A stretch of DNA of 64,000 nt. Origin: Rhyzopertha dominica. Its lineage: Eukaryota > Arthropoda > Insecta > Coleoptera > Bostrichidae. Every line of letters begins with the position of its first letter. Position 1 is the stretch's first letter. A program made the translations under genes and the position numbers. The stretch lies in NCBI GenBank assembly GCA_025024175.1, contig QCXZ01000001.1, positions 14,198,001 through 14,262,000 of the forward strand. Reading direction: 5' to 3'. Below, in pieces: positions 24,699 through 36,345 of this stretch. The notes beneath the pieces are model-generated. The model was not told the DNA's origin. It saw only the letters and a program-made list of their open reading frames with translations, and did no database searches.

Positions 24699-25562
24699 AA
24701 TCAAATGCAACCCCTATAGCCTTTTTTTTTAGTTGTAATAAATTTTTAATCAAGCAAGATGAATTCGAAAACTGGAGGTCGATATCTTTCTTCGTTTCTT
24801 GGTTATAGTAAAAAAAAACGCGAACCCTTCCTTTACTTTGGCTATTCTTTTCCTTGAACTGAAACAAGCTTACGGTTAGATAGATACTGAATGGGTCTTG
24901 TGGGTATTTACTTATTTGTAAGTAAATCAGTAGCTCATGACCGTTCCTTGTCATTTGTAAGTTGTAACCATATCGAATAACTTTTATCCTATATAACACA
25001 GTGTTTATACTATTATCACATTTGCTTACCGTACTTCCCTAGAAAGATCATACGGAGTTAACAACCCGTCATACTCGGAATGTAAATGATCTATTTTTGT
25101 ATTAAGTACTAGTGTTATGACCGCTTACTGGTGCTAATGAGAAAGCTATTCAAGTTAGTAATATAAAATATACAAGTCGCACTATGGTCAATAAACTACT
25201 TATAATATATTAAAAATCAAACGATATAAAACCGCCAACAATAAACTAACAGTACAAAACAACATAACAATGNAAACACTTCAATGGAAAAATTATCAAT
25301 GATCTTCAAAATGCCCGGCGTTGCTGGCAAATCACCAACCTAATCTAACCTAATAAGTCGTAATTTATGAGTAGACGGTTGATTTTTTCAATATAACCTA
25401 ATTTTATTTCAAGGAATAAATTGCCAAACCCAAGGACGGGTTCCAAGTTTTTTTTTTTTACTATAACCAAGAAATGAAAAAGATATCGACCTCAGGTTTT
25501 CAGAAGTTTAAGTAGTTATAATAACTAACAAAAAGTATATCGGGTTGCATGTTTAATCCTTT
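24699..25562. mobile_element. Non-autonomous element with ~165-bp terminal inverted repeats
   Basis: The arms, about 24699-24866 and 25400-25562, pair over several long blocks: ATGCAACCC at the outside, GGTCGATATCTTT, TTTCTTGGTTATAGTAAAAA, and further in GAACCC..CCTTTACTTTGGC and TTCCTTGAA. AATATTAAA occurs next to both ends (24689-24697 and 25571-25579) but does not sit symmetrically, so a target duplication is unproven. The ~530-bp centre has no coding capacity and contains one N. Its left end abuts the mariner fossil, suggesting insertion into it or a deletion. The superfamily is unknown. Confidence 0.7.
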
Positions 25563-27382
25563 GATATGCAATATTAAATGTGCCGTCTAGCGGCAAAATT
25601 ACGTACTTAATATTTTAAATGAAATCTGTGTGGCCATATATGTTAAAAAAAATACCGCAGGTTTCTAGCACGATTAATTACCAAGCCGCTGTCCAGCCTT
25701 AACTGATCAGCCTGTATAACGAAATAAATATAAACATATTGCATACTTACTTTTTTTAGATATACGATAACAAAATTAGATCACATGGTAAAAGATACAC
25801 TCTTATATGTGAATGAAAAACGGTAGTGGTATAATACACTTGTGGCACACATTTTGCTTGATTTCAATCTGCCCACCCACCACCCAAATTACATAATAAT
25901 ACTGGTATGTTGTTAAAAGTCTGTTTGTTATCTAGCACAATACGATTCCGCGTGCGGGGAGTGAAAGGGTATATTATGTCCATGCCTAAACGTCCTTGGG
26001 GTATGACATATGGGCTGCGGGCAAGCTACAAACTTGACCTTGCCTCATATTTTCGACGTTGGACGGAGCAGACATATTATGTTACAAATAATGTATGCGG
26101 TTGGAAGGCATCGTGGAAATCATTATTTCACGTCAGACACAGCGGCCGTGCTCATCAAGACCGAAAATGGAATGGTCCGAGTTTGCGAATGTAATCATTA
26201 ATCCTCTTTTTTCCGGAAAGCGCCTGCAGGACTAATCTGTCGGATCCAGCTTGTCATACTTTATTGCTGGATCACGTATAATTTCATTGTCAGGTAATAC
26301 AGGCAGTCATGCCTAATATATTATATTAATNATAAAAATGAGTTCGAANCTATACTTTTAAATACAANGCTGCTAGAAGAACAAGAATGGTTAACGCGAT
26401 CGCTTGGCTATGTNGTAATCTAACGCTTTACTATAGCACCAAAGTATACATTATTCTACCGTATATTAAAAAATGATTCGAGCAATTCAGCCAACAAAGA
26501 TTGCTCTATGGTTTATGCAAACGTATTAGTCTACAGTAGTAATGAGTTATAATACAGTTAATAATGTCAGCTCCTAATGAGATTACTCAATTACTGCTAA
26601 CTCAATTCCAAATGACGACAAAATCGCCAATTACAAATTGGTTGGGATAGTGCTAGGGATGGCCAGGATAGGTCACTGAATAGAATTGAGCAATGCTCAT
26701 AATGAATTTGAATGATTATTGATTTACCTAAAATTGTTTACTTATTTTTTTTTTGTGTTATAAACGTACCGTGACACTGACTACAATAAACGGTAGTACA
26801 GTTTTCTACATATGTATCCATATACAGTCAACGCTTAAAGGTATGGCTACGTAGTAAAGAGCAGATTAAAACACCAAAATCTGTCTTTTTAAATTCATTT
26901 TTAAAAGTAAATAAGCAATAACCAAAGAAGCGAAACGTCATATGTACAACGTGCCAACCCGGTAAAATTTAATACAGTCTATTAAAAAAAACCTAGATAT
27001 ACACGAACTATTGGATAATAGAAAACTGCAAAATTGCATTTCAATTATCACCCAGTTCACAATTTTCATTATGCCTATGAATGTGACTAGAAAATTTATA
27101 GATTCTTTTATTGAACGATTGCAATAATATTTTTTTCGACGAACAAAAATATTACAAAACTTTAACAAAATAATCTAGATAAATTTTACTAACTTTAATA
27201 CAAATAATGGAAATAATAATAATAACTTAAAAGGTAATTTTGTCTGCGAGAATTACAGCGTGGGTGACACCATGCCATCTAGTGGCAATACGGCATCATC
27301 CACTCGTCTCTGTGGGCGTTTAAAAGCCGGCAGACGTTCCCCAGCGACGCTTTCTGCAAAGAATGTAGTTCTCGAGCAAAAT
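25563..27382. other. No gene recognised
   Basis: Overlapping frames at 25907-26201 (95 and 63 codons, plus strand) lie in a slightly G+C-richer patch, but I cannot assign either. Several Ns occur near 26331-26414. The rest is A+T-rich. Confidence 0.4.
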
Positions 27383-27650
27383 AACAAAATTACGTCTATG
27401 CCATGTCGCCTGCGTCAAAACAATCTGTGGACAGCTGTTTCGGCTTATAAAGCCTTCTCAGCAGCTATAGTCCCAACGCAGACAACACGGCATAGATCCG
27501 GTTTCCCTTATATGCGCCAAGGTAGGCGATGTGTATGCGAGAATTGTCTGCGTTGGGACTACAGTTGTGCTGAGGAGGCTTTATATGCCGAAACAGCTAT
27601 CCACAGATTGTTTTGACGCAGGCGACATGGCGTAGACGTAATTTTGTAGT
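27383..27650. repeat. Long hairpin: 103-bp inverted repeat with hammerhead-like core
   Basis: The arms 27383-27485 and 27544-27650 are near-perfect inverted copies around a 58-nt loop. Each arm contains a smaller structure: a GGCTT..AAGCC or GGC..GCC hairpin preceded by CTGAGGA (27570-27576, plus strand of the right arm) and followed by GAAAC. That combination resembles the CUGANGA/stem II/GAA core of a hammerhead ribozyme. However, I cannot draw a stem I plus cleavage site around it. Instead GGGACTA and AGTTG pair with CAGCT and TCC. It could be a foldback element or two inverted copies of a small structured retroposon. No protein is implied. Confidence 0.75.
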
Positions 27651-29104
27651 TGTCTTTTATCAAATAGTTGGTGTGTTCTGGAATCTAGAAGGTAAGTATT
27701 TTTTAATTAATCGGATCAGACTTTATTATGTTGGCACTATGTTTCTGTGATTTCTAGTAATTTGTTTATCTATTTTTAAATTTGTTAGAGCAGTGTGTTA
27801 GAGGTTGTACTTTTCATAGAGATTACAGAAGTAGGTAATCGTATCGATCGTTAAAAGCATCCACCGTCGTTTTAGTGTATTAACTTATGAATACAGCCAA
27901 TTCTAGGAAAACAAATAATTTGATAAACATAAAATCACTAAATGAAAAAAATCGTATTAGATGGTGACAGATGCGAATTCACTCAATCAATACATAAAAT
28001 ATGCAGTTAGCATAACATAATTTTTAATTTATTGCATGTTGAATAGGCAATAAGAAGAAAAAATGTAACAGACGAGACAATGTAAACTTCCTCTTTAGCT
28101 CTGAAGTATCGTGCATACTGGGATTCATACTATTGCAATGAGATAATTAAAAAGGTTTATAGAATAAAACTTATGAGAGTGTTCTACTACGTAGTACAAA
28201 AAGATCCGAGTAAATAGAAACGTTTTAATTAAGAACAAGGAGCAATTTAGAAGATTAAAATGCTAGCGATTGTAAAGCACGGGGAGGTTTAATAAGTGAC
28301 ACAAAGGTACTTCCCGGCACATTCACTCATGCACGGAGCTTTCGTTTTATTTGAAGGTGGATGTAATAATATCCATAGTCAAGTCCCCGATGTTTGGAGC
28401 TATCGAGTGCCACCAACCCGATGCGATCGAATCGCAAACCGGAGTATTTCGTAGTCTGTTGAACACCCTAAGGTGAAATCCGATAACTCTGTTATCTCTC
28501 CGATTTCCACGAGAAGGAGAACCCTCGAGATGCGCAAATGATTGCTGAAAACCGGTAACGAATTGATTTGTTCTTCTTTTCTTGTTCTACATCCACACGG
28601 CCTTTATTGTATCGTCTAGCAACGATTGCAATGTGATATTCTAGTTATTTATGATCAAAAGCAATGGTTTAGCACTTACCAGTAGACCTCCACTTTAACA
28701 GAGATTTCATACAATTGAAGCTTACCTAACATATCAAAATTGCATTAAATTTAGAAAAACAAAAGCTGTATTACTTCTACGTGATAAATCTTACTCTTCA
28801 AAACAACTCATTCGCTACTGTTCAAACGTGTGGATGTGCTCCTATAAACTGATTCTGAACAAGCTGACTACTCTATACACTCCAGATAATGGAAACAAGT
28901 GGCGTAACCATTAACAGCCACCTTAATTGTGATAATGGGACCAACGTTGCAGTTTGGGAACATTTTAGAGACACACTGAAAACATATTTTCTGGTGAAAA
29001 TACACAAATATTGGTATCGAACAGGCCCGGATCCAAATTGCATAAACAATTTTATTACATGGGAGGGTAATCCCAAAAAATTACCTTTTGAACGCTTTTA
29101 GAGT
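27651..29104. other. No gene recognised
   Basis: A G+C-richer patch at about 28300-28560 and a 70-codon frame at 28889-29101 were inspected. Neither matches a family I know. The rest is A+T-rich. Confidence 0.4.
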
Positions 29105-29750
29105 CTTTATTTCAACGTAAAAGACTGAGAAACAACATATAAAATTAGTAGTCAGCCATAACATCAGGTCAGGTCAGGGAGCAGCAATGCATTTGAGGTT
29201 TGCTACTGTAATTTTTCAATGTAATAGACTGTGAAAAAGATACTACAGTCTTAAAATTGGTAGTCAGAAATAATGTGAGGCTTGTTCGCTAAGAGATAGA
29301 GGGTAAGGGTATACCGATCCCCCTTCTTAATAAGCATGCTTAGGAGTACACTTTGAGGCTTGTTGTTTTTTTTTTAAGTGAAAGACTATAAACAGATACT
29401 AAAATCTTAAAATTTGGGTTATAACGATCTTCACTGATTTTTTTAAAAGCATGCTTTAATATGCAATTTCAATGTGAAAGACCGTGAAACAGCAGCTGGT
29501 AAATCTTGAACCATGTTAGGCCTGCTCCACAGTCTTCTCGGGCATTTTTTTTTAAATAATGATGCTTAGGGATGTACTTTGAGATTGGTGTATATTTTCC
29601 ATCAAACAGAATGCAAAACAAACCCTAAAATTATAAACTAGTAGTCAAAAATAATGTTATGCCCCAGGAACACAAGGGCCGGGGCCTTTTTTGCAATAAG
29701 GATGCTAAAAATTAAAATTGGCAATCACAAATAATGTCAAGCCCGCCTAT
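29105..29750. repeat. Degenerate tandem array, irregular 90-160-bp units
   Basis: There are about five diverged units. Each begins with a TTTCAATGTGAAAGACTGTG-like block near 29109, 29214, 29375, 29467 and 29600. This is followed by ACTAAAATCTTAAAATTGG, GGTAGTCAGAAATAATGT and, in some units, AAGCATGCTTAGG and GTACTTTGAGGCTTG. Unit length varies because of indels. There is no coding capacity. The array ends about 300 bp before the hammerhead retroposon, and I see no shared sequence between them. Confidence 0.7.
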
Positions 29751-30044
29751 ATTATATTTAGTTACCAAAAAACTTTTAAAGTACGTACTTTTATGTTTTG
29801 TCACTTATTTCACAATTGTATGTAGTCTATAAAGTTAACTAATAATAACAAATTAGTTTTTGTATTGCCCCGTTCCTAAATCCTGCCTGGTGTCGACGAA
29901 GATTGTGCTGACCTAAAATTTATTTGTGCGCCTGCACAATTTTCTCCTATATGCAGATATAGTCAGGAAATACAATTTTTGATTCTTATTTTTGTTTGTT
30001 GTTTTGTTGTTACTCATAATATTAAATGCCAGCTTTAACGAAAT

Positions 30045-30306
30045 AAAGGTTCATCTTTAGGAAGTAGTTCCTGTTAAGGCAGCTAGGTGGCTTTGTCATC
30101 ATGTCAGTGTAATACTGACAGATGGCATTGCCATCCTAAATTCTTACTTTCATCATACCATTGCTTTGGTATATAAGCAAATCCAGTTCTATGCCGTGTT
30201 GTCTACATTAGACCTAAACTGCACTGATGAGCTGTAATGACAGCGAAATAGTACTATCTGCAGTTGGTTGAGCACAGCATAGACATGCATTTTAAAGGTT
30301 CATCTT
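30045..30306 (+). mobile_element. Hammerhead-bearing retroposon flanked by 13-bp direct repeats
   Basis: AAAGGTTCATCTT occurs at 30045-30057 and 30294-30306 and brackets a 236-bp unit that starts near TAGGAAGTAG and ends in GACATGCATTTT. Similarity to a second partial copy at 38225-38300 begins just inside the left repeat, so the 13-mers are best read as a target-site duplication. A tandem-unit junction of ~249 bp is the alternative. The 3' half is a complete type I hammerhead ribozyme (listed separately). No protein is encoded, so mobility would need a reverse transcriptase supplied in trans. I compare it with metazoan retrozymes and with hammerhead-bearing parts of Penelope-like elements. 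Confidence 0.75.
30188..30283 (+). ncRNA. Type I hammerhead self-cleaving ribozyme, intact
   Basis: All conserved positions are present. CTGATGA (30224-30230) is followed by stem II GCTG/CAGC around a TAATGA loop (30231-30244) and GAA (30245-30247). Stem III is the self-complementary ATAGTACTAT (30248-30257), and the cleavage-site C is at 30258, giving the triplet AUC. Stem I closes with AACTGCA (30217-30223) against TGCAGTT (30259-30265), and after an internal loop a further 13-nt strand (30188-30200) pairs with 30271-30283 with one mismatch and one G-U. Known type I hammerheads cleave their own backbone 3' of this C. Because stem III is a palindrome with almost no loop, efficient cleavage probably needs two ribozymes pairing through it. 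Nothing here is mutated. Confidence 0.92.
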
Positions 30307-32461
30307 CTTTAAATTTTGCACGAATTTATATCGCAAACGAAACGTGGTGTTCAGCAGCTTTTCTGAGAATTTTGGCACACTTGTATAAAAAGTTTTACAT
30401 TTCCATTGAGAGAAGTTAAATTTATATGGAAACATATAAATGCAGCACTGCCTTAATCAGAAAGAAACCCGAAGAGATGTTAGTGGTTCCATAAAAATAA
30501 ATTCGAGCCCTGCAATCTATAGCTTTAATAACCTTCGCACATTTTCGATTTCCTGTCAAATGAGTTCCTGATTAAATCTGAGCGATTTTCTTTCAGAAAC
30601 TGATTGCCGGATACACGTGTAACAGAAGAGAAACGGTACATGTAAATTGAGCAGATCAATAACACCTCGATCTTATTACGGCTTCATCGCAGAAGCAGAA
30701 ATTTGATTGCCTAACGAGCACCGCGCGATATGGTTTGAAATTGTAGCAGATGACGAGTTTATTAGCTTGGACGTGTAATATTTCAGCAGGCACAAATTCT
30801 GCATTGCTGCGGAACTTAATAATACAATTTCCTCCTCCAATTACTCCTGTTCCACGATGGGTAAGTGGGCAGTTCTATGCATCCAAAGCGTAACCGATCG
30901 AAAAGGGTTGAATTTGCTATGGAATTACAGCAATAAAGTTATAAAAAAAGCGTATCTCAAAATAAAATTACGGAATTAACTGACCAATGGCAAAAAATTC
31001 AACTGGAGTTATAGTTGGTTTTCATTATTTCATACATGATACCCAAAAGTATGAAATAGCAGTTTATTTCCGCAAAGAGAAGTTTAACTTTTTANTTCTT
31101 AAAAATAAAGAACTATTTTTAACACTTGGATAACAATATTCTACAGTACTACAGTTGTAGTATCTTATTTTAAAATGTCACTTTTCTTATCAATGCGAAG
31201 TACTACCTATGAATAGGTAAAATTGTTTATTTGATAATAGTAGTAGTTTCATTTCAATTTGTAGATATGGTGAAACTTTATGAAATTGAAAGAATTTAAA
31301 TATATGACCTTCATAACCCAAAACATTTAAACAACACTCGATTTTCCGTACCACCAACTTTTTGCCTACATGGGTTTATACACGTAAATGTATTTTGGTT
31401 TACTCCAGCAACTATGATAAGATTTTCTGCACGTAAAATATTATTACAATCAATTTCATGTAGGTAAATTAAAAAACGCACGTGTGGCAGCATGTAGATG
31501 CAGAAAGGCAGATTTAAAATGTTCGGCTGTATGTGCAACTGGCACAGGAACTTCATGCAACAATGTTTTGGTCATGCTTCCCTGCTCGGAAGTTGTGGAT
31601 GCTGAACCGCTTCAATTGAATTCATTCCTTTATCCGTAAATGCTAAACGACGGTATTGATGACTCTGATATGAATTATCACCGACGAGCAACCAGAACTA
31701 TCGATAAATGAATGCTTAATGGACCTAATATAACACGCCTTGTTACTATCTCTTTATCATGGAGTGGAAAGGAGTTAAAAGAAGACTAAACATTGATACC
31801 TAACAAATTCCACTCAGAAATAAAATTTTCTGCAAACTGGTGAATATGTTCAATCTCTACGCGCTTAACTAATAATCTAACCATGAAACGAAATCTGGAA
31901 AATGACACGCTGCAATAATGTTTTAGTAAGTGCCAAGCAAGAAATCAATTCAACATGTGTAAGATGTTACAATATTCAGTCCTTTATAGGTCTTAGATAA
32001 TTTGATCAAAGCCAAAGCTCTAAACGACGCTTTTACCAAACACCTACGGCGTCCGACATGAAAACACAATGTTCTCAACGCCGTCATCGATTCACCGTCA
32101 ACCATCCAATTTACCATGACGACCAATTACGCATCGAATGCCGCACATAAATGTTGTATTATTATAATCGTTTAACACGACAATTCACCCTCAGGACGCC
32201 GGGGTCAGTTCGAAAGACAGGAAATTGTGTAGACCGCGCAGGCGGAAGCTATACAATATCGTCTGGGATTATGAGTGAAGTTTCTCTTACTGACTTCGTT
32301 AACTGTAGAGTCCGCATCGACCTCTGAAAGCAACACCGGTCATTACAACAGGGTGCGCACCAAGTCTACTCCCCCATTAAGGGCGACAAACTTTGATGTC
32401 TTAAGATAATATTTTGTCGGATAGATCGCTGTCTCTTGAAAACACTGACAAAAAATTAATA
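30307..32461. other. No gene recognised
   Basis: A+T-rich DNA with no recognisable exon or repeat. Short frames only (81 codons or less). Confidence 0.4.
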
Positions 32462-32501
32462 GTCTGACGTTTCGATTACACCTGTAATCTTTGTCAAAGA
32501 C
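32462..32501 (-). ncRNA. Degenerate hammerhead-like motif
   Basis: On the minus strand the order is GTCT, TTGACAA, A, GATTAC, a 4-nt loop, GTAATC, GAA, ACGT, C, AGAC. GTCT and AGAC pair as a 4-bp stem I on either side of the putative cleavage site. GATTAC/GTAATC is a perfect 6-bp stem II, and ACGT could form a dimeric stem III. The core TTGACAA departs from CTGANGA at two conserved positions and is followed by an extra A, so activity is unlikely. It may be a decayed ribozyme or a coincidental structured repeat. Confidence 0.35.
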
Positions 32502-32670
32502 GAAGAACCTCAAAATTTGCCTGACACAAGTTCAAACAAAATTTTGAAAGTGTCTTGTCACTAACAGCAATTTTGTCTAAAAAAAGACAGCTAGATAGGT
32601 ATAAAATATCAATAACTGCATCCATGATAATATTACTGGCGAGTGCTGTTAGTCATTTTTTTTACTTATT

Positions 32671-32996
32671 AACGTGGACACGTCTTAAGCCGCCCTGTGA
32701 GAGTCATTTTATGAAAATCGTCAATAAATGATGTAGCGGTGGCTTTAGAAACTACGACGTGAATTGGCACGGTCGGTAAGTAGAAACCTACAATGCCGAT
32801 TGCTTGGTCATTTTGTAAAAATCAATGTGCGTCATCTAGCGGAGGCTTTACGAACTACGACCTATTACAGTCGGTAAGCTCAGAGAAAAAAGAGGACAAC
32901 GAAATAAAATGTATTTGAATGATTAGTCTTTGTAGCTAAAGCTCAAAGTTAACCACCTCATCTATAGCTTATTAAGATAGATCTGTCCACTTCAAA
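32671..32996 (+). mobile_element. Short-TIR element with internal tandem duplication (copy 3)
   Basis: It starts AACGTGGACACGTCTTAAGC and ends ATCTGTCCACTTCAAA, which are degraded versions of the family's inverted ends. Inside, the block GTAGCGGTGGCTT..ACTACGAC..GGTCGGTAAG occurs twice (about 32733-32779 and 32835-32880). GAAACCTACAATGCCGATTG lies between them, and GAAATAAAAT and TCAAAGTTAACCACCTC follow. It lacks the retroposon found in copy 1, so it also serves as the uninterrupted reference for that insertion. Confidence 0.65.
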
Positions 32997-35799
32997 CTGG
33001 TATATCAATAATACAATATCGTTTTAAAATATGACCAAAACAAATCATATATGCACAATACACATCTTAGTTTAAATTATTATTCTGTACTCTACAACTC
33101 CTTAAATATAATATATTCATATTTGTTTAGACACATTTGCAATTACCTACTAGTTTCTTACTTACTTCTAGTTATCGCTAATATGGTTATCTAGTTGTTT
33201 CATTCCGGTTCATAATTTTGCGCAATTTACTTAATTTTACCAAAGATGATTGTTGTAAAATTAAACACTACGATGGTCGTTTTGTAAACGGACAAAAGTA
33301 CAAGCAGCATCCGAGGGCCAGAAATCAGTGTAACGACTTCACAATTTCGCTTTGTGCAATAGTTTAAAAATCTCTGTTTATGAACATTATTTTGCAGTAA
33401 TTGACAATTTAACGCTGTATCTCTGTTTCGATTTGTTTAAATGTATGACAATAATTAAATATTAAGTTTCAAACTTTTATTTCATCGAAAGGTGGTTGTA
33501 AGCATGCCCTTGCTTTTGTGAGTGCACTGTCTCCAACTGATGTGGATCGTTATATGAATTTGCACACTGCTAAACACGTGTAGGCTATCTAGCGGAACAT
33601 ATTATTGGTGCTTACAAGATAAGGAACACTAAGTAAACAGGGACGAGGAAATACAATGTGTGGAAGGCAAACTAAAAGTGACTATTGATAAGTGCGGTTT
33701 CGTACTACTCCAATCGTGTCCACCATTTGTAGCTTCCCCTAATTGTATTTATGTATAGTTGAAGTGCCCTGGTACTGAAAAAGCAGTGACTATCTATTTA
33801 AAAGATGGTATTATTACTTAAAAGTTTAAAGCTGAAATACACCTCCGAATGTTATGTTCTAGTAAATGCAAAGAGCTGTTTTGCGTCGCGGCGAGTTAGT
33901 ATTGTACAAATAGATTATGATGAATTTTTAAAAGAGAATTGTTGAATTTTGAATTTAGTTAGTGAAAAATGGAAAACATGTATATCCTATATTATATAAT
34001 TCTGTTTTATCATAATTTGTTGGGTTATTTTTAATGCATGAGTATTTTTTTTGCAAAAAGGATGAATGTCGAAATAAATATAAACTCATGTGCAACTATA
34101 TTTGTTTTATTATCGGATTCTGTATATGTATTAATCAATGCACATGCAATCTGAATTACGCTAGGTATCTGTTTGTACTATTTTTGTTTGCTCTATACGC
34201 ATAAATGAGCGTTCATGTGGAGAATTTTTACATTTGAACTTCTAACCATTGTCTTGCCGCAATAAAACAAAAATGTGGAAAAACAGAATTAAAGATATCT
34301 TACACAACGAAGCAGAATATAAACGCACTTTTACGTTGCATGCAATAGAATTTCCAAAATATTACATCACATGAATAGTGAGTTAAAATCTGAGACCAAT
34401 GAAATCAACAAAGCAGAGCATATCGTATTTTAAACAAAAGGAAGACAATCGCATTGGTCATTCCTGACCCCTCCAAGATAAATCTATTCCAAATGGAATC
34501 GGACTGCTTCTGTCAGTGTAATAAATAAAGCCAGCCTCAGGCCAATAATCAATACTAAATAGAAGCAGAAAGGCAGACGGGCTTTTTAAAGGGACGGTAT
34601 ACTTACAACACTGTAGCATAATTAGAATCCGGAATGGCAAAAACGGGACTTACCTGAAACAAAAAGACAAAACAGATATTATTTGTGATGTAATTATGTG
34701 GAGGCTAAAAGNNGCTTTAAATTATAATGACCGGGATGCTTCAGGAAGCTCCAGTACAGAATGATTATCGCATACCTGTTTTATGAGCGGCTTTGTTTAG
34801 AGCAGTAAATTTATAAACGTTGTAATAAAAACATTAATTACGATGTAAAGGTTTTTCAACACCGTAAAGCTAACTAGTCGTTGAGAGCAGTACGCACCGC
34901 CGCGTATGAGGGACTTGTGTAGTGCCATAAGAGGACTTAAAGCAAATAAATTTCAGTTTTTCTTAGTAGACAAGCAGCTGAAAGTAAACGTCTATCACAC
35001 GCTAAATACAACAGTAGTAGATGAAAAATGATTTCATCTCAGATTTCTCAGGCAAACTGCCATATTTCTTATTAAGCCAAAGCAGTTCGACGTTCGTAAG
35101 GCTGATATTTAAATGCCAAAGGTACACAAAAGGAAGTTCGAGAACAGTTAAAAAGGGTACCTACATTCATCGACGCGAAAAAGAAAGTCGTGAGCGGCTG
35201 CAAAATTAATGAACGACGAAAAAGGAACATGAGCTAACCCCTTTCACGAAAATATAGCGCAGAAATTCAGTTAATACCGAACAAAACTTGCCACTGCGCT
35301 AATATGCAATTCCAAAACATGTTTTCTGATTAAAAATGTTTTCTGTTTTCTGATTAAAAATAAATTACTGGTAGATGATTCCGACTTGGCCGTGGTCGCG
35401 GCGTCTTCCAAGTCGAGTTCATCGTAGACGTAATTATCTTCGAGAGAACACAAACTGACTCAAGAGTCGAAAATAATAAATAAATCCACAAAATCAGTTT
35501 TATTTCTTTCTTTATTTAATCTCACCAGAATCACGCAATCTGCTTTAAGAAATACATGAAGTAAAATAAGTAAACCAATAAACAACAAAAACCTAATAAC
35601 AGGTGTAGCAGTCAAGGTGCTATATATATGGGTTCATTAAAGTATCTGGTCTTCGATTCAATCACAACTTCCTCTTGAGGCGTCTCAGTTGCATTAAGAA
35701 GTGCCGCTATAGCCTGTGGAGGATTTAAGCCATTTTCTAAATAAAAGTCGGGTTCGAAGGTGACAGAACTGGGAATCTCGATGGCGCAACCAACGTACT
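32997..35799. other. No gene recognised
   Basis: A+T-rich DNA with chance-length frames. A pair of Ns lies at about 34712-34713. No repeats or structured RNAs seen. Confidence 0.4.
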
Positions 35800-36345
35800 G
35801 ACATTTTTTTGTTCAAAGCAGTCCAACGTATATTTTGTTGCAAAAAAGATCTACTAATGTCATGTTGTCTCTGATGAAGACCAAAGGAGATCTGCTGTCA
35901 TGAACAATAAACATTCAGTATTATTTAACGGTGCGGTTCACATGTTTTGCCTCCCCAAAATGCATACTCCAACAGAATTTAGGTTTGTCACTGAAGAAAA
36001 CAATAGGTATACCATCCTTGATGATAATACAATGTGCTTGTCCTCTGCACAACTCCAAACGGTTAAGTGAGGGCATCACCAGATGAGAATGTGTAGAATG
36101 AACGCTATTTCCAGGGCATACGTAATTCAAACTCAACATTACTTTGTAGTAAAAGTCATATTAAGAAAAATTTTTGGCAAAGCTGTCATTTCGTTCCTCA
36201 GGAAACTCACGATTTTGTCAGACAGGCACTCAGACCCAGGAAAGCGAGAAACTACACTCTTCCATTTGTTTCTAGTAATAGGTTTATGGATCGTTTGTTC
36301 ACTGGGGTGCAGATCTTTGTATTTATCTTGGTTTGCCATGTAAAC
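35800..36345 (-). pseudogene. Tc1-like transposase fossil (second lineage)
   Basis: On the minus strand, 35921-36139 reads SLNRLELCR, then KDGIPIVFFSDKPKFCW. This corresponds to the RxxRLxWCR and WxxVxFSDESRF segment around the first catalytic Asp, retained here in FSDK. After a stop it continues HDSRSPLVFIRDNMT, matching the WGAIxYxSRSPLVFI region, and later SRFPVLSPSN may be the remains of the SPDLNPIE motif. The DNA-binding domain is not recognisable. It differs in sequence from the Tc1-like fossil at 7868, so it is a separate lineage. The ends are unclear. Confidence 0.65.

Noticed and set aside
25336..25356. AACCTAATCTAACCTAAT resembles the insect telomere repeat TTAGG
   Set aside because: Only two imperfect units lie inside a non-autonomous element; too short to be telomeric.
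35875..35910. CTGATGA followed by AGACC as a possible hammerhead core
   Set aside because: No GAA at the right distance and no stem I partner; it lies in the Tc1-like fossil.
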